Shown in pieces: positions 1 through 5,836 of a DNA stretch of 9,944 bases; within the stretch, counting starts at the first letter, position 1, and the number at the start of each line of letters is the position of its first letter. Origin of the DNA: Verrucomicrobiota bacterium (GTDB taxonomy: Bacteria > Verrucomicrobiota > Verrucomicrobiia > Opitutales > Opitutaceae); contig JAURJO010000247.1 in NCBI GenBank assembly GCA_030832235.1, positions 1 through 9,944 of the forward strand, written 5' to 3'. Made by a program: the position numbers and the translations under genes. The notes below the pieces were generated by a model. The model did not search any database and was not told where the DNA came from. It saw only the letters and a list, made by a program, of their open reading frames with translations.

Positions 1-721
1 CCCGGAAATTGTAGGCTTGAATGCGCTTATCGGCCGAACCCGGCTCACCCCGAGGCTCCGCCGAAACCTCCGGAAGCAGGCGACCGCCTTCATCCCGCGC
101 CGGGATATCGACGGCGAATTGGTGACTGGGGGTTACCGCCCGAACTCCCGCGAGCGACTCTCCGTACTGAGCCACGCCCTCGCGCCCGAACGTGTAGGAA
201 GCCCCGGCCTGCGCCATGAGATCTCCCTCGTAGCTGGCGTCGGCGAACACCTTGCCCGAGATCCGCGCGCCGTTCTCGAGCACCACCGCGCTGATTCGAT
301 CCCCTTCGCGCAAGACACCTTCCTTCTCCCGCAGGCGGTGATTCTCGAGCAGCGTCACTCCCGTCTCCCGTAGCATCTCGCGAAAAACCCGCGCGGCGAC
401 CTTGGGCTCCGGCATCCACGCCACTTCCTGCAGATGCCGGTCGAGACCGTAAGCGCGGCCGGCACGGAAATAAAACTCAAGGGCCAGCCCTCCGATCACC
501 TCGCGCTTCCCGACATCCGTGCCCGAAAGCCCGCCCGCGACCATGCCCCCCACCTGGTTCCGCGGCTCCAGCAAAACAACCTTCGCGCCAGACCGGGCCG
601 CGGAGACGGCGGTCGCCACCCCGCCGGCCGTGGCGCCGTAGACGACCACGTCGTAGGCCGGTTGGGCGAAGGCGGACCAGGAAAAGGACGCAAGGGCGCA
701 AAGCAGGGGAAGAGTTCTCAT
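1..721 (-). CDS. Exported FAD-dependent oxidoreductase (FAD_oxidored family), N-terminal 240 residues; 3' part outside the window
   Basis: The reading frame starts at an ATG at 721 and stays open to the left edge, so only the N-terminal part is seen. Residues 1-19 form a Sec signal peptide ending SAFA, with likely cleavage before Gln20. The mature protein begins with a Rossmann beta-alpha-beta unit: DVVVYGATAGGVATA (residues 24-38) with the glycine-rich dinucleotide motif, and Glu52 in VVLLEPR as the likely ribose-binding acid. The segments VGGMVAGGLSGTD (57-69) and GGLALEFY (77-84), and the motif DASYEGDLMAQAG (161-173), are typical of the FAD_oxidored (PF12831-like) proteins. These use FAD to oxidise a small substrate that cannot be named from sequence. 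The signal peptide places it in the periplasm or outside. Family members are often 500-650 residues, so less than half is here. There is no clear Shine-Dalgarno. It is transcribed divergently from the sigma gene; no functional link is evident. Confidence 0.88.
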   Translation of the reverse strand, partial: MRTLPLLCALASFSWSAFAQPAYDVVVYGATAGGVATAVSAARSGAKVVLLEPRNQVGGMVAGGLSGTDVGKREVIGGLALEFYFRAGRAYGLDRHLQEVAWMPEPKVAARVFREMLRETGVTLLENHRLREKEGVLREGDRISAVVLENGARISGKVFADASYEGDLMAQAGASYTFGREGVAQYGESLAGVRAVTPSHQFAVDIPARDEGGRLLPEVSAEPRGEPGSADKRIQAYNFR

Positions 722-884
722 GGGGGCAGCCGGATCGGTAGAAAAAGCACGCGAGATCAGCCCGCCGACGAAGCGGGCCGCAATAGGAAATCCGCCGCGC
801 GCGCCCTTTAGGTCGAAGCCGGCGAAAAGCCTCGCCTTCGCCCCCCGCCTCAATGCCCTGTTCCGGCGTTAATCGAATGTCGGA
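722..884. promoter_or_regulatory. Divergent intergenic region between the FAD oxidoreductase and sigma factor genes
   Basis: This 163-bp gap is the only sizeable non-coding stretch in the window and must hold the promoters of both flanking genes. I could not assign convincing -35/-10 elements. An imperfect inverted repeat lies at 814-840 (CGAA 814-817 with TTCG 837-840, and GGCGA 821-825 with TCGCC 832-836, left side bulged by three bases). Because the genes point away from each other it is not a terminator for either; it could be an operator or chance. A GGAAAT at 786-791 resembles the GGAA-type -35 core of ECF-dependent promoters, which would suit autoregulation, but no matching -10 could be identified. 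Confidence 0.4.
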
Positions 885-1547
885 GTGCCCCCGTCCCTTA
901 CCCCTAAACAAGGCCCGCGTGCGGCCCCGCCTGTCCTGAGCGCCAAGATCGCCGATTCCACCCTCGCCTCCGACGGCGTGCTGGAGCGCGACCAGCTCGA
1001 CGCATTGCTCCTGACACGCGTCGCCGAGGGCAATCGCGAGGCGTTCGCCCAGCTTTACGACCGCTTTTCCTCTCCGCTCTACGGCGCGGCCATGCAGATC
1101 CTGCGCGATACGGCCGAGGCGCAGGACGTGGTGCAGGACGCTTTCCTGACTCTCTGGGAGAAAGCCGCGACATTTGAATCTTCCCGCGGAAGCGCGTTCT
1201 CGTGGGCGGTGACATTGGTCCGCAACCGCGCGATCGATCGCGTCCGTATGCGCCGCCGCCGCTCCGAGTTGCTCGCCGAATCGGCGCCCGAGGACCTCGG
1301 CTATCTGGCCGGGGCGTTACAGGCAGGGGGCGACGAGAACGCCGCGCTTGGCGACGAGGCCCGCGCGGTGCGCGCGGCGGTGGCCACGTTGCCCCCCGAA
1401 CAGCAGCGCGCCCTCGAACTGGCATTCTTCGGCGGCCTCACCCAGGAGGAGATCGCCCGCAAGCTGCGCGAGCCCCTGGGCACGGTGAAGGCCCGCATCC
1501 GACGCGGGCTGCTGAAACTTCGCGACTCTCTGGCGGACCGACTATGA
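885..1547 (+). CDS. ECF-family RNA polymerase sigma factor (SigK/RpoE-like)
   Basis: This 220-residue sigma-70-family protein has only regions 2 and 4. Region 2 spans about residues 54-126, including the core-binding stretch AEAQDVVQDAFLTLWEKA (77-94) and the -10 recognition helix around FSWAVTLVRNRAIDRVRMRR. Region 4 spans about 165-217, with LPPEQQRALELAFFGGLTQE followed by the -35-reading helix-turn-helix GTVKARIRRGLLKLRD (199-214). The N-terminal 50 residues are an unconserved extension. The start is the first start-type codon (GTG) after an in-frame TAA at 870; a GTG at 978 (residue 32) would also keep both domains. It should direct core polymerase to a specific regulon, held inactive by a partner protein. 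The next gene overlaps it by 4 bp (ATGA) and looks like that partner. No target can be deduced from sequence. Confidence 0.93.
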   Translation: MPPSLTPKQGPRAAPPVLSAKIADSTLASDGVLERDQLDALLLTRVAEGNREAFAQLYDRFSSPLYGAAMQILRDTAEAQDVVQDAFLTLWEKAATFESSRGSAFSWAVTLVRNRAIDRVRMRRRRSELLAESAPEDLGYLAGALQAGGDENAALGDEARAVRAAVATLPPEQQRALELAFFGGLTQEEIARKLREPLGTVKARIRRGLLKLRDSLADRL

Positions 1548-1786
1548 TCGACAGTCACATCGTCGAACTCGCGTGCCTGCACGCGTTGGGGCTGCTGGAG
1601 CAGCCGGACTTGAACACGCTCGTGCGCGCCGCGGCACCCGGCTCCGCCTTGCAGACGTTGGTGCGGGATCTTTCGGACGCGGCCGCCGCGCTGGCGATCG
1701 CCGCCTCAACTCCTCCCCCCGCGGCACTCCGCTCGCGCGTGCTGGCGGCGGTGGATGACACGACCGGCCACCCGCCGGAACATTAA
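1544..1786 (+). CDS. Small soluble protein resembling only the sigma-binding domain of an RskA/ChrR-type anti-sigma factor
   Basis: This is an 80-residue protein whose ATG overlaps the sigma stop codon (ATGA), so translation is probably coupled. The pattern fits the anti-sigma domain found at the N-terminus of RskA-like factors: an N-terminal helix HIVELACLHALGLLEQ (5-20), a second helix from about 21, a helix LVRDLSDAAAALAIAAS (39-55), and a closing PPPAALRSRVLAAV (57-70). In the usual family this domain is followed by a transmembrane helix and a periplasmic domain. Here the protein ends ten residues after the domain, with no membrane segment. There is no zinc-binding His-x3-Cys-x2-Cys motif. 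It is either a naturally cytosolic minimal anti-sigma factor or a truncated remnant. Its TAA shares bases with the stop codon of the convergent response regulator gene. The assignment rests on position and helix pattern; the sequence similarity is weak. Confidence 0.65.
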   Translation: MIDSHIVELACLHALGLLEQPDLNTLVRAAAPGSALQTLVRDLSDAAAALAIAASTPPPAALRSRVLAAVDDTTGHPPEH

Positions 1787-3132
1787 CCATCGACTGGCAC
1801 GCCCTCGGCGCGGAGCCGCTGGAGCTTGTAGGTCAACGCGCGGCGGCTGATGGCCAGCTCCCGGGCCGTATCGGTGCGGTTGAAGTCGTTCTTCCTTAGC
1901 GCGCGCAGGATGGCGTCGCGCTCGATTTGCGCGAGGCGCTGGCCGTCGGCCGTCTCAACGACAGCACCCGCGGGCTCTGGTGCGGTTTCCAGCAAGCGGC
2001 CCGGCAGGTGTTCCGGGAGTACCACCTCGCCGCGCGACAACAACGCCGCGCGTTCCATCGCGTTTTGCAGCTCACGCACATTCCCGGGCCACCGGTAGCG
2101 CCCAAGCGCCGTGGAGACCGAGGCCGAGAAGCGTGGCCGCTGGCCCGAATGAATCCCGATGAAATGTGCGGCCAGCACCGGAACATCCTCCGGTCTTTCC
2201 CGCAACGGCGGCACCGCGATCTCCATCACGTTGAGTCGATAGAAGAGGTCTTCCCGAAAGAGCCCGGCGGCAATCCGCTCATCCAGATCCTGCCGCGATG
2301 ACGCCAGCAGACGGAAACTCGCGGTGATGTCACGGGTTGAGCCAACCCGTCGGAAACTGCCCTCGTTAATCACCCGCAGGAGCTTCGACTGCAGGCCCGC
2401 CGGCAAATCGGCAACCTCGTCGAGGAGCAACGTCCCCCCGGCCGCCTCCTCGAATCGCCCCATCCGCGCCGGACCGTCGCCCTTATCCCGTCCGAACAAC
2501 TCAGCCTCCAACGCCGCTTCCGTTTCCGCCAGACAACCACAACGCACCAGCGGCCGTGACGCGCGTCGGCTCCAACGATGAAGCACATCGGCCACCACTT
2601 CCTTACCCACGCCGCTTTCGCCCGTGATCAGCACGCGCGAGTCAGACGGCGCGATGGCCGCAACGTCGCGGAACACCGATTGCATGATCGGACTCCGCAC
2701 GATCACACCCTCCGGCAACGGAAATGGGCTGGCCGCCGGCATGGCGGCCGCTTCGGACCCGAGCGCGCGCCGCACCGAGGTCATGAGCTCGTCTAGGTCG
2801 ATCGGCTTGGCGAGGTAGTTGACCGCGCCATCCCGCATGGCCGCCACCGCCGTCCGGATGTCGGCGAAAGCCGTCACCAGCAGCACCGGCAAACCCGGGT
2901 GTTTCTCCCGCACGCGCCGCAAGGTCTCGATGCCAGACATGCCCGGCATTCTCACGTCGCTGATGATCAGGCCGAAGCTGCCCCGCTCCAGCAGCGCCAG
3001 CGCGGCGGCGCCCGAGTCGGCCGCCTGAGTCCGGAAACCCTGCGCGCGCAGAAACGTTTCGAGCAGGCTGCGCTGGCCGGCGTCGTCATCGACCACGAGG
3101 ATCCGGACCTCGCCCTCCGGCTCAGGCTTCAT
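1783..3132 (-). CDS. NtrC-type response regulator (REC - AAA+ - Fis HTH) lacking the GAFTGA sigma-54 loop
   Basis: The protein has 449 residues from the ATG at 3132, chosen because its sequence begins MKPEPEGEVRILVVDDD, as receivers do; an upstream ATG at 3225 would only add a low-complexity leader inside the kinase gene. The receiver (about 9-125) has acidic residues 15-17, phospho-acceptor Asp59, Thr87 and Lys109. The AAA+ domain (about 142-380) has Walker A GESGVGKE (171-178), Walker B TLLLDE (234-239), the arginine-finger region FREDLFYRLN (292-301) and sensor II WPGNVREL (348-355). A Fis-type helix-turn-helix sits at about 418-445 (RTDTARELAISRRALTYKLQ). Between ELFG (211-214) and GRFE (225-228) there are only ten residues, KGDGPARM replacing the KGAFTGA-containing loop. 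Sigma-54 contact is therefore doubtful. The gene overlaps the kinase gene by 11 bp and should be its cognate regulator. Confidence 0.93.
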   Translation of the reverse strand: MKPEPEGEVRILVVDDDAGQRSLLETFLRAQGFRTQAADSGAAALALLERGSFGLIISDVRMPGMSGIETLRRVREKHPGLPVLLVTAFADIRTAVAAMRDGAVNYLAKPIDLDELMTSVRRALGSEAAAMPAASPFPLPEGVIVRSPIMQSVFRDVAAIAPSDSRVLITGESGVGKEVVADVLHRWSRRASRPLVRCGCLAETEAALEAELFGRDKGDGPARMGRFEEAAGGTLLLDEVADLPAGLQSKLLRVINEGSFRRVGSTRDITASFRLLASSRQDLDERIAAGLFREDLFYRLNVMEIAVPPLRERPEDVPVLAAHFIGIHSGQRPRFSASVSTALGRYRWPGNVRELQNAMERAALLSRGEVVLPEHLPGRLLETAPEPAGAVVETADGQRLAQIERDAILRALRKNDFNRTDTARELAISRRALTYKLQRLRAEGVPVDG

Positions 3133-4579
3133 GGCGAAGGGAATCGGTGCGGGCATGCGTGATGCGGAAAATCGCCCCCCGCGGCACGTTGGCGAGGCAG
3201 GCGATCTCCCAGCCGTGGGCGGCAACGATCTGCCATACGATCGCGAGGCCGAGTCCCACCCCCCCGGGGCGCTTCGTCACGTAGGGCTTGAAGATCTCGC
3301 CGCGGAGCTCCTCAGGCACTCCCGCACCATCGTCCCGCACCTCGATCACCACGCCGGCGTCGGGCGTCACACGCCAGTCCACTTCGACCCGGCCGCCGGT
3401 CTCGACCGCCTGCACGGCGTTGATGACCAAATTGAAGAGCGCCTGCCGGAAGAGCTGCCCGTCCGCCTGGATGACCAGCGGATCCGAGGAGGCCGAAAGC
3501 GTGACACGCTTGTCCTCGACGTCGGGTGCGAGGGTCCGGGCCACATCGGACGCCAGCCGCACCAGGTCGACCGGCCCTAGCTGCGGCTGGCGGGGCTTCG
3601 AGTAATCGATGAACTGGTTCAGTTGCACGGTAACGCGGTCGGCCTCCTCGAGGATCGCACCGGCGTGCTCGCGGAGGCGCGCTCCCGCGGACGCGTCGGT
3701 CGAAACCAATTGGGCGTGGCCACGGATGAGATTGAGCGGGTTCCGAGTCTCGTGGGCGAGACCGGCGGCGACGAGGTTCATTCGCGCGAGATGGCTGTTC
3801 ATCTCACCGGCCTTGAGCAAACGGATCCGCAGCTCCGCATTGCGGTTGAAATTACGCCACGCGAGCGAGGACACCAGTGCCACACCCGACCCCATGACCG
3901 CGACGAGCAGCCGGAGCCATAGGTCGGCCCACACCGCCCGGTCGGTATCAATCGTGGAAAGGGAAATCACCAAACTATGCACACCTTGGGTGCGGATGAG
4001 CCCCTCGTACTCCTCCTGCGACATCCAGGCTGGTCGCCCGAACGGAGCCCGTGGCGCGGAAGTCTCGCCAACTGGCGCACCCGCCGGCCGCTGGGGTCCG
4101 CGCAGCGCCTTGGAAAAACGCGGGTTACTCACCACCACCGCCGAAGGCAGCGGCTTGTCCTCCGGCCCCTGCCCGGGAGATCCCAAATCGGTGAGGTTCA
4201 TCAACACCAACTCCTGCTCGCGCCAGAACACACCGCGTTCGCGCAACATGGCGGGCGTGATCTCCACGGGCCGTCCGGCGCTCGCGATCGTTTCCCCGGT
4301 GGCCCCGAGCACAACAATCGATTCCAGACTGCCGGGCTGGATGAGCGCCTGCAGCGATGCCTCGATGCGCTCCTTGGAAACAAGCAACCCGAAGCGCCGC
4401 TGGGACCCGATGACGATACCCAAGGTCGACGTGATATCCCGACCGCGGTTGATCAGGCTCTGCGCAGCGGAATCGCGGAAGCGTCGGTGCTCACTCCATT
4501 GCCAGCCGCAGAGCGCCACCGACACGCCGATCAGGGCGGCGTGAAGACCGAGCTTTTGACCTGTCGCAAACCAGCGCAT
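3122..4579 (-). CDS. Membrane-bound sensor histidine kinase (NtrB/ZraS-like)
   Basis: This 485-residue kinase has one N-terminal membrane segment (about 9-26), an extracytoplasmic sensor region (about 28-218), and a second membrane segment (about 221-240, LWLRLLVAVMGSGVALVSSL). The cytoplasmic side has a HisKA dimerisation domain with phospho-acceptor His276 in GLAHETRNPLNLIRGH, then a HATPase_c domain: N box LFNLVINAVQAV (Asn387), G1 box RDDGAGVP (415-422) and G2 box GGVGLGLAIV (439-448). The HETRNPL H box is the subtype that usually partners NtrC-family regulators, matching the next gene. The sensor region includes a PAS/Cache-like stretch (IVVLGATGETIASAG, 88-102) and a Pro/Ala-rich segment (about 161-185) of unknown role. 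It lies 48 bp downstream of the secretin gene on the same strand, with no Shine-Dalgarno visible. The signal is unknown; placement suggests cell-envelope or secretion status, which is inference. Confidence 0.93.
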   Translation of the reverse strand: MRWFATGQKLGLHAALIGVSVALCGWQWSEHRRFRDSAAQSLINRGRDITSTLGIVIGSQRRFGLLVSKERIEASLQALIQPGSLESIVVLGATGETIASAGRPVEITPAMLRERGVFWREQELVLMNLTDLGSPGQGPEDKPLPSAVVVSNPRFSKALRGPQRPAGAPVGETSAPRAPFGRPAWMSQEEYEGLIRTQGVHSLVISLSTIDTDRAVWADLWLRLLVAVMGSGVALVSSLAWRNFNRNAELRIRLLKAGEMNSHLARMNLVAAGLAHETRNPLNLIRGHAQLVSTDASAGARLREHAGAILEEADRVTVQLNQFIDYSKPRQPQLGPVDLVRLASDVARTLAPDVEDKRVTLSASSDPLVIQADGQLFRQALFNLVINAVQAVETGGRVEVDWRVTPDAGVVIEVRDDGAGVPEELRGEIFKPYVTKRPGGVGLGLAIVWQIVAAHGWEIACLANVPRGAIFRITHARTDSLRHEA

Positions 4580-4616
4580 GGAACGTGCGCAAAATCGCCC
4601 GTCCCGCGCTGGTTTC

Positions 4617-4637
4617 CAAGCCCCTTGTCAGGGCTTG
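4617..4637 (-). other. Hairpin spanning the secretin part 2 stop codon
   Basis: A perfect 7-bp inverted repeat, CAAGCCC / GGGCTTG, with a 7-base loop that contains the TGA of the upstream secretin gene. No U-run follows on the minus strand, so it does not look like a standard intrinsic terminator. It could partly attenuate transcription or stabilise the upstream mRNA end between the secretion genes and the kinase-regulator pair. It could also be chance in GC-rich DNA. Confidence 0.4.
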
Positions 4638-5794
4638 CCGATCATCCGCTCCAGCTCGTGCTTCTCGAAGGCCTTCGTGGAGAGGTCGAGCTTGCCGCGT
4701 TCCTGGACCGTGACCGTGCTCATGTCGTCCGGCGAGCGGATGACGTGCGGAGTGAGGAAGATCAGCAGCTCGGTCTTCACGTCGGCCTTCTGCTTCCGCT
4801 TGAAGGCGTAGCCGAGGATCGGGATGTCGCCAAGGAGCGGCACCTTGCTGTCGCGATCGGTCGTCTGGGTGGAGATGAGGCCGCCGATGACGATGGTCTT
4901 GTCGCTCGGGGTGACGACGACGGTGTCGGCGGAGCGCTTGTCGATGACCGGGGAACTGACCGTGTTGGAGATCGGCACGGTCGTGGCGCTGAGCGAGGAG
5001 ATTTCCGGCGAGACAATCATCTCAACCAGCCCCTCCTGCGTGATGAATGGGGTGACGCGCAGGATGATGCCGATATCCTGGTACTGGACGGTGTTGATGG
5101 TCGTGTTCGTCTGATCGCTCACCCGCGAATTGGTGATGATCGGGACGGACTGGCCGACCATGATGGTCGCCTGCTGGTTGTTTCGCGTGAGCACGGAAGG
5201 CCGGGAGAGAATCTCAGTCTTGCTCACGCTCGAAAGCGCCCGGAGCGTGGCGTTCACATCCTGGCTCAGGATCCGGTAGAACGCGCCGAACTGCGTCGCG
5301 TCGCTCAGCGCCTCCGCGACACCGAACTTCGTCGTGGCGATCCCGCGCGGTTCGTTCTTGATGGCGATCGTGCCGTTGAAGACGGCCTCGGCGCCGAGGT
5401 CCACGCCCTTGTCGTGGGTGACCTGCACGAAGACCACATTGATCAGCACCTGCGGCTTCGGCTTGTCGAGCGTCTGGATGATGTTGCGGATGTTCTCGTT
5501 GGTCTCGTCGTCGGTGACGACAATCAGCCGGCGCGTCTGAAGGTCGCTGGTGATGGTGGCCTCCCCGACCATCGTGGAGTTGGTGTACTGCCGGTTGGCG
5601 CCGGCACTGGAACCGGAACCACCGGCCCCGCCGACACTACGGGAGGAACTGTTGATCGTGGTAGGCGGGCGCGCCTGTGACGAGCTACGGGGAGCACTGG
5701 ACGTCGGGGTGGAAGCCGCGTGAACCAAGGAAGGCAGACATGCCACTCCAAGCAGAAGCCATCGCGGCAGTCGGGAAAAATTCGGGCAAAACAT
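4628..5794 (-). CDS. gspD: Secretin part 2: half N3 domain plus outer-membrane secretin domain (GspD/PilQ C-terminal region)
   Basis: This 388-residue protein has its own signal peptide (1-26: basic start, RWLLLGVACLPSLVHA, cleavage near Ala26). A Ser/Thr/Gly-rich linker follows (about 27-75). Residues about 77-110 (ATITSDLQTRRLIVVTDDET onward to IIQTLD) match the second strand-helix half of a secretin N domain, and then PKPQVLINVVFVQV (112-125) leads into the secretin barrel domain. Conserved parts include LSRPSVLTRNNQQATIMVGQ (196-215), QYQDIGIILRVTPF (237-250) and the near-signature IVIGGL followed by VPLLGDIPILGYAF (318-331), ending at LLIFLTPHVI (343-352). N0, N1, N2 and the first half of N3 are absent and are encoded by the gene just upstream. 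About 36 residues follow the barrel, possibly a pilotin-binding tail. It should oligomerise into the outer-membrane gate. No Shine-Dalgarno precedes the ATG. Confidence 0.93.
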   Translation of the reverse strand: MFCPNFSRLPRWLLLGVACLPSLVHAASTPTSSAPRSSSQARPPTTINSSSRSVGGAGGSGSSAGANRQYTNSTMVGEATITSDLQTRRLIVVTDDETNENIRNIIQTLDKPKPQVLINVVFVQVTHDKGVDLGAEAVFNGTIAIKNEPRGIATTKFGVAEALSDATQFGAFYRILSQDVNATLRALSSVSKTEILSRPSVLTRNNQQATIMVGQSVPIITNSRVSDQTNTTINTVQYQDIGIILRVTPFITQEGLVEMIVSPEISSLSATTVPISNTVSSPVIDKRSADTVVVTPSDKTIVIGGLISTQTTDRDSKVPLLGDIPILGYAFKRKQKADVKTELLIFLTPHVIRSPDDMSTVTVQERGKLDLSTKAFEKHELERMIGKP

Positions 5795-5836
5795 GGGGAA
5801 AGAGGGATGAAGGCTATGAAGGTTGTAGGCGCGTGA
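5795..5836 (-). other. Short in-frame spacer between the two secretin genes
   Basis: These 42 bases contain no stop codon in the shared frame of the two secretin genes, so only the TGA at 5837-5839 separates them. On the minus strand the spacer is pyrimidine-rich and contains CCTTCAT twice, nine bases apart, but no Shine-Dalgarno-like purine stretch before the ATG at 5794. Initiation of part 2 may depend on translation of part 1 or on an unstructured leader. This is inference. Confidence 0.5.

Noticed and set aside
814..840. Inverted repeat between the divergent genes as a terminator
   Set aside because: The flanking genes diverge, the stem is bulged and there is no T-run. At most it could be an operator.
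1202..1786. A 194-codon plus-strand frame overlapping the sigma gene and containing the anti-sigma-like sequence at its end
   Set aside because: The upstream part is an Arg/Gly/Pro-rich out-of-frame reading of the sigma gene. The real gene starts at the ATG at 1544.
3133..3225. N-terminal extension of the response regulator from an upstream ATG at 3225
   Set aside because: It would add 31 low-complexity residues before the receiver and overlap the kinase gene by 104 bp. The ATG at 3132 gives a normal receiver start.
3977..5680. A 567-codon plus-strand open frame opposite the secretin and kinase genes
   Set aside because: Its translation is rich in Arg, Asp, His and Gly with no recognisable domain, and it runs across two well-supported minus-strand genes. 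It is a GC-driven shadow.
5735..5740. Lipoprotein signal (Cys19) in secretin part 2
   Set aside because: The residues before the cysteine (GVA) do not give a proper lipobox, and a signal peptidase I site fits better at VHA after residue 26.
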